NCBI GenBank assembly: GCA_902764285.1
Contig: CACWVN010000002.1
Coordinates: 1-59,883 of the forward strand
From: an uncultured Eubacteriales bacterium
GTDB taxonomy: Bacteria > Bacillota > Clostridia > Christensenellales > Aristaeellaceae
DNA length: 59,883 bases
Direction of reading: 5' to 3'
The notes under the pieces were generated by a model that saw nothing but the letters and a program-made list of their open reading frames with translations, ran no database searches and had not been told where the DNA came from. A program made the position numbers and the translations under genes. This document shows positions 26,897 to 36,392 of this stretch, piece after piece; within the stretch, counting starts at the first letter, position 1; each line of letters opens with the position of its first letter.

Positions 26897-28219
26897 TTGG
26901 GTATCAAGGTGGCAAAATTCGGCGGCTCTTCGCTGTGCGACGCGGAACACTTTCGCAAGGTCAAGCGGATCATAGAATCCGATCCCGACTATTGCTATGT
27001 GGTGCCCAGCGCGCCAGGAAAGCGCTTCGACGGCGATGACAAAATCACCGATTTGCTGTACCAGTGCCACCGGCTGGTGGAACGCAACCACAGCCACGAG
27101 GAACTGTTCCAGCGCATCAAGGACCGCTATTCTTCCATCGCGCGGGAACTGGAGCTGGATTTTGACGTCGAAGGGCTGCTGCTGGAGACCGGCGACGACA
27201 TCCGCAGGCTGAAGAATCCGGATTTCGCGGCCAGCCGCGGCGAATACCTGAACGGCATACTCCTGTCCAAGTACCTGGGATGGGATTTCATCGACGCCAA
27301 GGAGGTCGTGAAATTCGATCGCCAGGGCAATTTTGCCGCCGAATGGACGAACGAAGTGATGAAAGAAGCGCTGTCGAACCATCGCCGCGCGGTGATTCCC
27401 GGCTTCTACGGCGCCTATCCCAACGGCGAAGTGCACACCTTCTCCCGCGGCGGCAGCGATATCTCGGGCGCGATCGTGGCCCGCGCGGCGCAGGCCGAAG
27501 TCTATGTGAACTGGACGGACGTCTCCGGCTTCATGATGGCGGATCCGCGGATCGTCGATCATCCGCGCGTCATCCGCGAGCTCTCCTACCGCGAGCTCCG
27601 AGAGCTCTCCTACATGGGCGCGACCGTGCTGCATGAGGACGCCATCTTCCCGGTCCACAAGGCGGGCATACCCACCAACATCCGAAACACCAACGATCCG
27701 GATGATCCGGGTACGATGATTGTGATGCAGCCCTCAGAGGATCGCTTCAAAGATCAGGTCATCACCGGCGTGGCTGGCCACAAGAACTTCACGTTGCTGA
27801 GCATTGAAAAGGCCATGATGAATTCCGAATACGGGTTCGGCCGCCGGGTGCTGCAGGCGCTGGAGGACTTCGGCGTCTCCTTTGAACACCTGCCCACCGG
27901 CATCGACACCATGTCCGTGGTCGTGGCCGACAAGGAACTGGTGACCCGCAAGGACCAGATCATCCAGCGCATCCAGCAGACCTGCCAGCCCGATTCCATT
28001 GAAATCAGCACGGGCATCGCGCTGATCGCTACGGTGGGCCACGGCATGTCCAGCACGCCCGGCACCGCGGCCAAGCTGTTCACCGCGCTCTCGGACGCCG
28101 GCGTGAACATCCGCATGATCGACCAGGGCTCCAGCGAAATGAACATCATCGTGGGCATCAACGTGGACGATTTCGAAACGGCGATGCGCGCGATCTACAG
28201 CGCCTTTGTCAAGGATTGA
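26897..28219 (+). CDS. Aspartate kinase
   Basis: A 440-residue aspartokinase, first step of the Asp-derived amino acid family. It has KVAKFGGSSLCDAEHF at the N-terminus, FSRGGSDISGAIVARAA and YVNWTDVSGFMMADPR in the kinase domain, and two C-terminal ACT domains (ITGVAGHKNFTLLSIEKAM, ALIATVGHGMSSTPGTAAKL) for feedback inhibition. TTG 26897 is preceded by AAAGGAGGA. No lysine riboswitch is seen in the 60-bp gap after engB. It may be monofunctional for Lys or Thr; isozyme type not decidable. Confidence 0.95.
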   Translation: MGIKVAKFGGSSLCDAEHFRKVKRIIESDPDYCYVVPSAPGKRFDGDDKITDLLYQCHRLVERNHSHEELFQRIKDRYSSIARELELDFDVEGLLLETGDDIRRLKNPDFAASRGEYLNGILLSKYLGWDFIDAKEVVKFDRQGNFAAEWTNEVMKEALSNHRRAVIPGFYGAYPNGEVHTFSRGGSDISGAIVARAAQAEVYVNWTDVSGFMMADPRIVDHPRVIRELSYRELRELSYMGATVLHEDAIFPVHKAGIPTNIRNTNDPDDPGTMIVMQPSEDRFKDQVITGVAGHKNFTLLSIEKAMMNSEYGFGRRVLQALEDFGVSFEHLPTGIDTMSVVVADKELVTRKDQIIQRIQQTCQPDSIEISTGIALIATVGHGMSSTPGTAAKLFTALSDAGVNIRMIDQGSSEMNIIVGINVDDFETAMRAIYSAFVKD

Positions 28220-28232
28220 CCGGTATACAAAC

Positions 28233-28267
28233 GAAAAAGGGGGCGCCCAAATGGACGCCCCCTTTTT
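28233..28267. terminator. Bidirectional terminator
   Basis: AAAAAGGGGGCG-cccaaatgga-CGCCCCCTTTTT between the convergent aspartokinase and AAA+ genes. Confidence 0.9.
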
Positions 28268-28280
28268 GTTATTGGGTGGG

Positions 28281-29480
28281 TTATTCCTCCGTATTGTCTT
28301 CCGGCGCTTCCAGCTTGTCCGATACGCCCTTTGAAATGGCGGTCAGCTCGGCGATGGTCTGTTCCGCGGACTGGATCAATTCCTCCTGCGCCTTTTCGGC
28401 GGCGGCCATCTTTTCATCGGAATTGCGCGCGGCCAGCACGTCCTCGGCGGTGATGGTCATCAGATCGTCCTTGGTGATATCCGCGTCCTCGGACAACCGG
28501 TTCGCCTGGGCCACCAGCAGGTGCTCAAAGATATTGCGCACGCCTCGGGCGTTGCCGAAGGCGATGGAACTGGTGTTGGCGGCGGTGATGTAATCCCTTA
28601 CCGCGGCGCGGGCGTCCTTCGTCAGCTGGTACTGGCCCTTTTTCAACTGCAGGTCCAGTATATCCAGCATTTCATCGATGGAATAATCGTCGAAGTGCAG
28701 GTAGCGGTTGAAGCGCGATTCCAGACCGGGGTTGGAATGGATGAATTGATCCATCAGGCCGTCATAGCCCGCCACGATCACCACCAGGTCGTCGCGGTGA
28801 TCCTCCATGGCCTTCAGCAGCGTGTCGATGGCTTCCTGGCCGAAATCATTCTCCGACTTGTTGTTCAGCGCGTAGGCCTCGTCGATAAACAATACGCCGC
28901 CCAGCGCCTTTTCGATCACGGCGCTGGTCTTCGTCGCCGTCTGGCCGACGTACCCGGCCACCAGTCCCGAACGGTCCACCTCCACCAGATGGCCCTTTTT
29001 CAGCATGCCCAGGCTCTTGTAAATACGGCTCATCAGGCGGGCGATCATCGTCTTGCCGGTGCCCGGATTGCCGGAGAACACCATGTGCAGCGACATGTCC
29101 ACGGTCTTCAGATTGTTCTGGCGGCGCAGGTTATAGATGGTGACGATGTTGATCAGGTTGTTGACCTCTCTTTTCACGCCGGCCAGTCCGATCAATTCGT
29201 TCAGCTCCGCCTTCAGATCCTCGATCTTTTCGGGCGGCTCGTCCTCCGGCGCGGGCTCCGCCTCCTGGGGCTTCGCGGGCTCCTGGGCAGCGGATGGGGA
29301 AGCGGGCTTTTTCTGCGAATTCTTCTTCGGCGCGGGCGAACCGTCCGCCGGCGTCGCGTCACCGGAATCGTAAGGCTTCTGCGGCCCCCAGATATCGTCG
29401 GAGAGGCTGCGCAGGTTATTGCTGATCAGCGTGCCGATCACGTCCATTTGGGTTCGAATGATTTCATCGCGGTTATCCAT
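28281..29480 (-). CDS. CbbX/SpoVK-type AAA+ ATPase with disordered N-terminal linker
   Basis: A 399-residue protein. Residues about 45-85 are a Pro/Ala/Glu/Lys-rich linker. The AAA+ core follows: FSGNPGTGKTMIARL (Walker A), GGVLFIDEAYAL (Walker B), and a sensor-2 region ARGVRNIFEHLLVAQANR. The tail is a helical Glu-rich extension. CbbX-type relatives remodel enzymes such as Rubisco; SpoVK acts in spore maturation. It ends the glycogen operon, 89 bp beyond glgA, so remodelling of a glycogen enzyme is a reasonable guess only. Confidence 0.87.
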   Translation of the reverse strand: MDNRDEIIRTQMDVIGTLISNNLRSLSDDIWGPQKPYDSGDATPADGSPAPKKNSQKKPASPSAAQEPAKPQEAEPAPEDEPPEKIEDLKAELNELIGLAGVKREVNNLINIVTIYNLRRQNNLKTVDMSLHMVFSGNPGTGKTMIARLMSRIYKSLGMLKKGHLVEVDRSGLVAGYVGQTATKTSAVIEKALGGVLFIDEAYALNNKSENDFGQEAIDTLLKAMEDHRDDLVVIVAGYDGLMDQFIHSNPGLESRFNRYLHFDDYSIDEMLDILDLQLKKGQYQLTKDARAAVRDYITAANTSSIAFGNARGVRNIFEHLLVAQANRLSEDADITKDDLMTITAEDVLAARNSDEKMAAAEKAQEELIQSAEQTIAELTAISKGVSDKLEAPEDNTEE

Positions 29481-29505
29481 GCGGGTTTCGCTCCTTGCTC
29501 ATCAA

Positions 29506-29537
29506 AGGAATAACCGATGTTTCGCATCGGTTATTCC
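29506..29537 (-). repeat. Perfect 13-bp inverted repeat between glgA and the AAA+ gene
   Basis: GGAATAACCGATG and CATCGGTTATTCC pair perfectly around a TTTCG core. It sits 33 nt past the glgA stop, and the minus strand after it has only TTTGATG. It may be a weak terminator, an RNA processing site or a 3'-end stabiliser that lowers AAA+ expression. Confidence 0.6.
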
Positions 29538-29569
29538 GGGAAATACGCGGTTACACAGTATGCGCGGCT

Positions 29570-31336
29570 TTATTCGTCCGCTTTCTTGACAGCGGGCTCG
29601 GCGGCTTCCGCCTTAGCCGGCGCTTCGGCCTTCTTGGCGGCGGGCTTCCTGGCGGGAGCCTTCTTCGCCGCCTTGGGCGCTGCGGCCTTCTTTTCCGCAG
29701 GCTCGGCCTTCACGGCCTTTTTGGCCGCGGGCTTCTTGGCGGGCGCAGCCTTGGGCGTTTCAGCCTTTTCCTCGGCCGGCGCCTGCTTGGCGGCCTCTTT
29801 CTTCACCGGCTTTTTCTCGGCGGGCTTCGCCTTGGGCGCGGCCTTCTTGCGCGGCGCAGGTTTCTTTTCGGGCGAGGGCGCTTCCACCGGAGGCTCCTCA
29901 ATGCCCAGCAGTTTCCGATACAGCGCGAGATACTGCTTCGCGGACTGATCCCATCCGTACTGGCCCTTCATGGCGCGGATCGCGAGACCGTTGAACACGT
30001 CGCGCTGCTCATGGAACATGCGAACGGCGTTCTCAATGACGTGCAGCATGTCGTGGGCGTTGTAGTACAGGAACGTAAAGCCGTTGCCCTCGCCGGTATA
30101 CTCGTTATAGGCCAGCACGGTATCGCGCAGGCCGCCGGTTTCGCGGGTGATGGGCAGCGTGCCGTAGCGCAGCGAGATCAGCTGGCTGAGGCCGCACGGC
30201 TCAAACAGCGAGGGCATCAGGAACATGTCCGCCGCTGCGTACAGCTTGTGCGCCAGCACGTGGTTCATCTGGAAGTTCGCGGAGACCTGCTGCGGATACT
30301 TCCACTGGGCCCAGCTGAACAGATCGACATAGCGGCTTTCGCCCATGCCCAGCACCACCAGCTGCGCGCCGGTGTTCATGATCTCCGGCAGCACGCACTC
30401 CACCAGATCCAGGCCCTTCTGGCCGGACAGCCGGCTGATGATGGCGATCATCGGGATATCCACATCCGCCGTCAGGCCCAGTTCGCGCTGCAGCGCCAGC
30501 TTGTTCTCCACCTTCTGGCTGAACGTCTCGGCGGTGTAGTTGCGGGCGATGGCCGAATCGTGCTCGGGATCGTATTCCACGGTGTCGATGCCGTTGAGGA
30601 TGCCCGTCAGGTGATCCACGCGGCTGCGGAGCAGACCGTCCAGGCGCTCGCCGTAGTAGGCGGTCTGGATCTCCTGGGAATAGGTGGGGCTGACGGTGGT
30701 GATTTCATCCGCGAATACCAGGCCGCCCTTCATGCACGAGCACATGCCGAAGAATTCCAGCGCGTCGCTGGTATAGGCCAGGTTGCCCAGGTACAGCAGA
30801 TCCTCGATGGTGTCGATGGGAAACAGGCCCTGGTATTGCAGGTTGTGGATGGTGTACACCGTGCGGATGTTTTCAAACAGCTCCAGCTGCTTGTACTGCA
30901 GCTTGTACAGCACGGGGATCAGGCCCGTCTGCCAGTCGTGGCAGTGCAGGATATCCGGGATGAAGTCGATCTTCGGCAGCGTTTCCAGCACGGCGCGGCA
31001 GAAGAACGCGAAGCGCTCGCCTTCGTCGCCGCCCATGCCGTAGATGTAGTCGCGGCCGAAATACTGTTCGTTGTCCACAAAATAGAAGGTGATGCCGGCG
31101 TATTCCAGCTTTTCAATGCCCACGTACTGGCGGCGCCAGCCGAGGTTCACGTAGAAATAAACCACGTGCTCCATCTGGTCGCGCCATTCCTGGTCGATGG
31201 CCTTGTACAGCGGCAGTATCACGCGGACGTCCTCGCCCGCCTTCAGGATTTCCTTGGGCAGCGCGCCGGTCACGTCGGCCAGACCGCCGGTCTTGACAAA
31301 TGGCACGCATTCGGAAGTGACAAACAAGATTTTCAT
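29570..31336 (-). CDS. glgA: Glycogen synthase with ~100-residue Lys/Ala/Pro-rich C-terminal tail
   Basis: A 588-residue ADP-glucose-type GT5 starch/glycogen synthase. ILFVTSECVPFVKTGGLADV is the ADP-glucose motif, HDWQTGLIPVLYK, ILNGIDTVEYDPEHD and PSLFEPCGLSQLISLRYGTLPI are typical. The enzyme ends near residue 485. The rest (e.g. PAPRKKAAPKAKPAEKKPVK, APARKPAAKKAEAPAKAE) is a low-complexity, very basic tail like histone H1 or the tail of some HU proteins; standard GlgA is about 477 residues. The tail could bind nucleic acid or a polyanion (inference). Confidence 0.95.
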   Translation of the reverse strand: MKILFVTSECVPFVKTGGLADVTGALPKEILKAGEDVRVILPLYKAIDQEWRDQMEHVVYFYVNLGWRRQYVGIEKLEYAGITFYFVDNEQYFGRDYIYGMGGDEGERFAFFCRAVLETLPKIDFIPDILHCHDWQTGLIPVLYKLQYKQLELFENIRTVYTIHNLQYQGLFPIDTIEDLLYLGNLAYTSDALEFFGMCSCMKGGLVFADEITTVSPTYSQEIQTAYYGERLDGLLRSRVDHLTGILNGIDTVEYDPEHDSAIARNYTAETFSQKVENKLALQRELGLTADVDIPMIAIISRLSGQKGLDLVECVLPEIMNTGAQLVVLGMGESRYVDLFSWAQWKYPQQVSANFQMNHVLAHKLYAAADMFLMPSLFEPCGLSQLISLRYGTLPITRETGGLRDTVLAYNEYTGEGNGFTFLYYNAHDMLHVIENAVRMFHEQRDVFNGLAIRAMKGQYGWDQSAKQYLALYRKLLGIEEPPVEAPSPEKKPAPRKKAAPKAKPAEKKPVKKEAAKQAPAEEKAETPKAAPAKKPAAKKAVKAEPAEKKAAAPKAAKKAPARKPAAKKAEAPAKAEAAEPAVKKADE

Positions 31337-31396
31337 GATATATACCTCCTGAACGGGAATAACGCGTTCGCGCGATTGGGTTGGCGCCGGCCGCCG

Positions 31397-32533
31397 TTAC
31401 AGCGTGATGTTCTTGCCGATGACGATCGGATACTGCTTCTGGCCGATGAGGCGGCTGTGGCTGCGGATCGTAACGGCCTTGTCGAAGATGGTGTTCTCCA
31501 GCTCCACGTCGTCCTCGATGTAACCGTCCTGCATGATGACGCAGTTCTTCAGCTTCGCGCCTTTGGCCACGCGCACGCCGCGGAACAGCACGCAGTTTTC
31601 CACTTCGCCGTCGATGACGCAGCCGTCGGCGATCAGCGAATTTTTCACCTTCGCGTTGCCGCGGTAGATGGTGGGGATGTAATCGCGGGTCTTCGTGTAC
31701 ACAGGATTGCTGCCGAACACCTCGTCGCGCACGCCGGGCTTCAGCAGATCCATGTTGAAGTTGAAGTAGCCGCGGATGGTCTCGATGCGGCGGTAGTAGC
31801 CCTTTTCCTCGTACGCCATGATCTTCAGCGCGCCGGAAGCGATGAACGGGCGCAGGACGTCGGCGTACAGGTCGTGCGAGCCGTGGGAGATGACCTGGTC
31901 GACGATGTAGATCAGCATCGTGCGCTTGATCATCATCACGTTCAGGTACAGGTTGTCGTAGGACGCCGCGTTGGGGTTGATTTCGATATCGGTCACCACG
32001 TTGTCCTCGCCTACGTTGATGTAACAGTGGTTGTTCTTCGAGGAAGAGGAGAACTCCGTGATCTCGGGCGTCGCCTTCTTGTACATCAGCGTGATGTCCG
32101 CGCCGGTCTTGATGTGCTGCTCGATCATCGGCTCAAACGAGGTGTTCATGATGTAATCGCTGTTGGTCAGGATCACGAACTCCTGCCGGGAGCGGCGCAG
32201 ATAATCGAAATTGGCCCGCAGCGCGTCCAGCACGCCGCTGTATTCGCCGCCGTTTTCACGGGTCAGGAAGGGCGGCAGGATGAACAGGCCGTTGTTGCGA
32301 GTGTGCAGATCCCAATCCTTGCCGGAGCCCAGGTGGTCCATCAGCGAATGATAGTTCTTCTGGGCGATGATGCCGACGTTATGGATATTGGAATTGACGA
32401 GGCTGGACAGGGTGAAATCGATGATGCGGTAGCGGCCCGCCACCGGGATCGCGGCCACCGCGCGCTGGCTGGTCAATTCGCGCAGCGTGAGGTCATCCTT
32501 GGAAGTATAGATAATGCCCATTACGTCGTTCAT
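31397..32533 (-). CDS. glgD: Glucose-1-phosphate adenylyltransferase subunit GlgD
   Basis: A 378-residue GlgD, the second subunit found in Firmicutes ADP-glucose pyrophosphorylase. [20 protein letters not shown] and [20 protein letters not shown] replace the GlgC-type active-site signatures, and a left-handed beta-helix domain follows. GlgD modulates GlgC rather than carrying full activity on its own (family knowledge). Its ATG overlaps the glgC stop (ATGA), so translation is coupled. Confidence 0.94.
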   Translation of the reverse strand: MNDVMGIIYTSKDDLTLRELTSQRAVAAIPVAGRYRIIDFTLSSLVNSNIHNVGIIAQKNYHSLMDHLGSGKDWDLHTRNNGLFILPPFLTRENGGEYSGVLDALRANFDYLRRSRQEFVILTNSDYIMNTSFEPMIEQHIKTGADITLMYKKATPEITEFSSSSKNNHCYINVGEDNVVTDIEINPNAASYDNLYLNVMMIKRTMLIYIVDQVISHGSHDLYADVLRPFIASGALKIMAYEEKGYYRRIETIRGYFNFNMDLLKPGVRDEVFGSNPVYTKTRDYIPTIYRGNAKVKNSLIADGCVIDGEVENCVLFRGVRVAKGAKLKNCVIMQDGYIEDDVELENTIFDKAVTIRSHSRLIGQKQYPIVIGKNITL

Positions 32534-33732
32534 TTTCCAGCGGCCTCCCTTCGGGTGATTTCGTCAGTGTCTACCTGTTCGCCGGCCTTTACCACGTAAC
32601 CCTCCGGCAGGGTGGTCGATTGTCCGATCAGGGCGATATCGCCTTCGTCTTCGCCGACCTGGCAGTTGGCGGTGATCACGCAGTCGCCGGATACGATGGC
32701 GCGGCGCACCACGGCGCCGGCTTCGATGCGGGAGCCCGGCAGGATGACGCTGCTTTCCACGACCGCACCTTCGGCGATGCTGACGCCGGCGAACAGCACG
32801 CTGTTCCTGACAGTGCCGTGCACTTCACAGCCTTCGGTGATCATCGAGGTCTCCACGACGGCGTTTTCACCCACGAAGTGGGGCGGCATCACCGGCGTGC
32901 GGGAATAGATCTTCCAGCGCGGATCGGTCAGGTCAAATTCGGGTTCGTCCTTCAGAAGGTCCATATTGGCCTCCCAAAGGCTGGCGATGGTGCCCACGTC
33001 CTTCCAGTAATCGGTGAACGCATAGGCCAGCAGCGCTTTTTTATCATTCAGCAGGTTGGGGATAATGTTCTTGCCGAAGTCGTTCTTGGAATTCGGATCG
33101 GCGTTGTCGTTGATCAGGTATTCCTTCAGCACCTTCCAGGTGAAGATATAGACGCCCATAGAGGCCAGGTTGCTCTTCGGGTTCTTGGGCTTCTCTTCGA
33201 ACTCGATGATGTGGTTGTCCTCGTCCACGTTCATGATGCCGAAGGACGGGGCCACCTCCCACGGCACGGGGCGCACGGCGATGGTCACATCGGCGTTGTT
33301 CTGGATGTGGAAATTCAGCATCCGGTTGTAATCCATCTTGTAGATATGGTCGCCGGAGAGGATCAGCACGTATTCCGGGTCAAACTGCTGGATGAAGCTG
33401 ATGTTCTGGAAAATGGCGTTCGCGGTGCCGCTGTACCATTCACCGCTCTTGGCGGTCATGTAGGGCGGCAGCACGTAGACGCCGCCGTAGCTCAGGTCCA
33501 GATCCCAGGCCTGGCCGGAGCCGATATAGCTGTTCAACTCGAGGGGCTGATACTGCGTCAGCACGCCCACGGTATCGATGTTGGAATTGGTGCAATTGGA
33601 GAGGGGAAAGTCAATGATGCGATACTTCCCGCCAAAGGGCACGGCGGGCTTGGCCATGACCTTGGTCAGAAGGCCGAGACGGCTTCCCTGACCGCCAGCC
33701 AGAAGCATGGCGATACACTTCTTCTTCTTCAC
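32530..33732 (-). CDS. glgC: Glucose-1-phosphate adenylyltransferase GlgC
   Basis: A 400-residue ADP-glucose pyrophosphorylase catalytic subunit. [20 protein letters not shown] and [19 protein letters not shown] form the nucleotide/sugar site, [20 protein letters not shown] follows. GTG 33732 is preferred: AGGGA lies 4 bases ahead and [11 protein letters not shown] is the family start. The open frame extends 25 codons upstream without a ribosome-binding site. First gene of the glgC-glgD-glgA-AAA+ set. Confidence 0.94.
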   Translation of the reverse strand: MKKKKCIAMLLAGGQGSRLGLLTKVMAKPAVPFGGKYRIIDFPLSNCTNSNIDTVGVLTQYQPLELNSYIGSGQAWDLDLSYGGVYVLPPYMTAKSGEWYSGTANAIFQNISFIQQFDPEYVLILSGDHIYKMDYNRMLNFHIQNNADVTIAVRPVPWEVAPSFGIMNVDEDNHIIEFEEKPKNPKSNLASMGVYIFTWKVLKEYLINDNADPNSKNDFGKNIIPNLLNDKKALLAYAFTDYWKDVGTIASLWEANMDLLKDEPEFDLTDPRWKIYSRTPVMPPHFVGENAVVETSMITEGCEVHGTVRNSVLFAGVSIAEGAVVESSVILPGSRIEAGAVVRRAIVSGDCVITANCQVGEDEGDIALIGQSTTLPEGYVVKAGEQVDTDEITRREAAGK

Positions 33733-33952
33733 ATTATCCCTGCTTTCATTGATGTTATGCGCGAATAAGACGCCGCGCGTTGGTCGATCGCTGATGCTCG
33801 TTACCAAATCATAATATATTATACAACATAATTCCTTAAAAATCTATAGTTTACTGCAGTTTTTTGAGAATTATTTAGATATTACCTCGGCAATCCGGTC
33901 AACCGCATAGACCGCAGCGCGCCGGCGCATATTATCGGCGAGGTGAAATGGG
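33733..33952. promoter_or_regulatory. Divergent intergenic region of glgC and the SpoIID-like gene
   Basis: A 220-bp AT-rich gap. On the minus strand a TATAAT at 33823-33818 is a likely -10 for glgC, but no good -35 stands 17 bp upstream. I see no convincing plus-strand promoter; the SpoIID-like gene may use a sporulation sigma factor. Confidence 0.4.
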
Positions 33953-34930
33953 ATGAAAGCAATCAAAAAGACGGTTTCAGCGCTGCTCGCGCTGGCGATT
34001 GCCGCGCTGCTGGCGGGCTGTATGCGCGGCGAAGAGGAATCCGTTTCGTGGCATTTGCGCGGAGAGAGCCCGAAACTGCCCGAGCGCCTGGAGACCGCCG
34101 ACGGCGTGCCGGTGCTGAACGTCTACGACGTATCCGCCGGGCGGATCAAGCAGATGGGCATCGAAGATTACGTGGCCGGCGTGGTGGCCGGCGAGATGAA
34201 GAACGACTGGCCGGAGGAGGCGCTGAAGGCCCAGGCGATCCTGGCGCGGACCTTCGTTTTGAAGTTCTGCCAGGACAAGCGCTCGAAGTATGAGGGCGCC
34301 GATATCTCCACAGACGTGGCCGAAGCCCAGGCCTACGATGCTTCGAGCGTCAACGAACGCGTGGAGCGCGCGGTGGAGGCGACCCGCGGCCAGGTGATGT
34401 CGGTGGACGGGGAATACCCTTACGCGTGGTTTCACGCGCATGCCGGCGGCATGACCGAGCTGCCCACCGTCGCGCTGGATTTCAAGGGCGAGGATCCGGG
34501 TTACCTGCGCCCGACGGCTTCCGATGAATCCGACAAGGCTCCGGAGGACGTGAAGCACTGGGAGGCGACGTTTACGAAGGACCAGGTCGCTCGGGCGTGT
34601 GCCGGCGCAGGCTTGAAAGTCGACGCGATCCAGTCCGTCGAACTGGGCGAACGGGGCGAATCGGGCCGCGCAAAGACGCTGGTGATCAACGGCAGGTCCG
34701 TGTCCGCGCCGACCTTCCGCATCAAGATCGGCGCAAACCGGCTGAAGAGCACGCTGATCGACGACGTTGAGATCGAAGGCGACGCCGTGCGCTTCTCGGG
34801 GCGCGGGTTCGGCCATGGCGTGGGCATGTCCCAGTGGGGCGCCTACGGCATGGCGGAGGACGGCGCCGACGCCCGGCAGATCGTGGAGCATTACTTTCCG
34901 GGCGTGGAAATCGTCGGCATGTGGGAATAA
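33953..34930 (+). CDS. SpoIID/LytB-domain lipoprotein
   Basis: A 325-residue protein with a lipobox (LAIAALLAGC, Cys near residue 23) and a SpoIID domain: YVAGVVAGEMKNDWPEEALKAQAI, ARTFVLKF, GRGFGHGVGMSQWGAYGMA. SpoIID is a lytic transglycosylase-like peptidoglycan enzyme needed for engulfment; lipoprotein paralogs also act outside sporulation. SpoIID proper is longer and has a TM anchor, so this could be a non-sporulation relative. GAGGTG is 7 bases before the ATG. Confidence 0.88.
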   Translation: MKAIKKTVSALLALAIAALLAGCMRGEEESVSWHLRGESPKLPERLETADGVPVLNVYDVSAGRIKQMGIEDYVAGVVAGEMKNDWPEEALKAQAILARTFVLKFCQDKRSKYEGADISTDVAEAQAYDASSVNERVERAVEATRGQVMSVDGEYPYAWFHAHAGGMTELPTVALDFKGEDPGYLRPTASDESDKAPEDVKHWEATFTKDQVARACAGAGLKVDAIQSVELGERGESGRAKTLVINGRSVSAPTFRIKIGANRLKSTLIDDVEIEGDAVRFSGRGFGHGVGMSQWGAYGMAEDGADARQIVEHYFPGVEIVGMWE

Positions 34931-34965
34931 AAAACAGGGCTGCCTCCGCGCGGGGCAGTCCTGTC
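34930..34965 (-). terminator. Terminator of the MATE gene
   Basis: ACAGGgCTGCC / GGGCAGtCCTGT stem; on the minus strand it is followed by TTTTTTATT. It lies 13 bp past the MATE stop. Confidence 0.82.
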
Positions 34966-34977
34966 CGTTGGGCCTGA

Positions 34978-36348
34978 TCATTCCGCTTCCCGCGTCAGCC
35001 GGCGCACCCACCGGTATCCGTTCACGCGGATGTATGCCGGCACGCACTTGAAGATCTGATCGGAATTGAGGATAAACGTCACCGCGACGGGCGACAGCTG
35101 CCAGGCGAACGCTCCCAGCGCCGCCAGGGGCAGCACGATGCCGAATATGGAAATCACGTCCAGGATCATGATGAAGCCGGTATCGCCGCCGCCGCGGATG
35201 ATCCCCGCGTTGACCGGCATCTGATAGGACATGGTGAACATCGTCAGCGTCTGGATCAGCATGAACGCCCCGGCCATCCGGCGCGTCTCGTCGGAGACGC
35301 GGTAGACGCCCAGCATCGGAAATCCGATGCCTGCGAACAGCGCGGCCAGCGCCAGGCCGATGCCCACGAAGCACAGCTGCAGCGTTCGCGTGTATTCGCG
35401 CACTTTGCCCATGTCGCCGGTGCCGACGGTCTTGCCGATGAGTATCGAGGCCGCCGAAGCCGAGCCGACGGAGGTGACCTTCAGCAGCTGGTAGAGCGTG
35501 TTGCTGATGGACTGCGCGGCGATGGCGCCGCGGTCCATGTGGCCGAGGATCACCGTCTGCGCGGCGTTGTTCACGCCCCACATCGCCGATGCCAGGATCA
35601 CGGGCGTGCTCACGCGGACGAAATCCCGCAGCAGCGCGCGGTCGAGGCGCAGGTAATCCCGCGGCTTCAGCCTGAGCTTCCCATCCCGGCGGAACAGGTA
35701 AAGGGCCACGACGGCGCATTCAACGATTCTCGCGGTCAGCGTGCCGATGGCCGCGCCGCGCGCGCCCAGTTCCGGGAATCCCAAGCGCCCGGGGATCAGC
35801 AGGAAATTGATCGTCACATTGATGACCAGCGAAAGCACGGAAACCCGCAGCGCGATCTTCACGATCTCGACGATCCTCAGCGTACCCAGCATGATCGTCG
35901 TCAGCCCGAAAAACACATAGGAAAAGCGCATGATGCGCAGGTAAGCCACGCCTTCGCCGATGATCGGCGCTTCTTCGGTGAACAACCGTACGGCCGCCTC
36001 CGGGAACAGCGATACCGCGGCGAACAGCAGAACCGTCAGCGCGAGCGCGAATCGCGCGCCGATCGCGGACAGCTTGCGGATCTCGGCGATGCGGTGCTGG
36101 CCCCAGTACTGGCTGCCCAGCACGATCATGCCGTTGCTGATGCCGTAGATCAGCTGCTGCAGCACGAACTGGATCTGGTTGACGGCGGCCACGCCGGACA
36201 GCGCGCTTTCGCTGTAGGCTCCGAGCATCACGTTGTCGATCAGGTTGACGCTGAGCACCACGGCCTGCTCGGCCATCAGCGCCAGCGCCAGCCGGATAAA
36301 CGATCTGTAAAAGTCCCTGTCCCGGGTAAGAAACGCATGCATGGGCAT
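34978..36348 (-). CDS. MATE-family multidrug efflux transporter
   Basis: A 456-residue polytopic membrane protein with about 12 hydrophobic segments, matching MATE transporters. Opening LALALMAEQAVVLSVNLIDNVMLGAYSESAL and AAVNQIQFVLQQLIYG are typical, as is VNNAAQTVILGHMDRGAIAAQ in the second half. It exports cations or drugs by Na+ or H+ antiport; substrate not predictable. It stands alone between terminators. Confidence 0.92.
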   Translation of the reverse strand: MPMHAFLTRDRDFYRSFIRLALALMAEQAVVLSVNLIDNVMLGAYSESALSGVAAVNQIQFVLQQLIYGISNGMIVLGSQYWGQHRIAEIRKLSAIGARFALALTVLLFAAVSLFPEAAVRLFTEEAPIIGEGVAYLRIMRFSYVFFGLTTIMLGTLRIVEIVKIALRVSVLSLVINVTINFLLIPGRLGFPELGARGAAIGTLTARIVECAVVALYLFRRDGKLRLKPRDYLRLDRALLRDFVRVSTPVILASAMWGVNNAAQTVILGHMDRGAIAAQSISNTLYQLLKVTSVGSASAASILIGKTVGTGDMGKVREYTRTLQLCFVGIGLALAALFAGIGFPMLGVYRVSDETRRMAGAFMLIQTLTMFTMSYQMPVNAGIIRGGGDTGFIMILDVISIFGIVLPLAALGAFAWQLSPVAVTFILNSDQIFKCVPAYIRVNGYRWVRRLTREAE

Positions 36349-36392
36349 ATACCGAGCGGCGGCTGAAGCGTGTCAGCCGCCGCGAAAGTCGG

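Noticed and set aside
29495-32599. A 1034-residue plus-strand frame across glgA and glgD
   Set aside because: It is an antisense shadow; Leu/Gly/His/Val-rich composition is the complement of Lys/Ala-rich codons in glgA.
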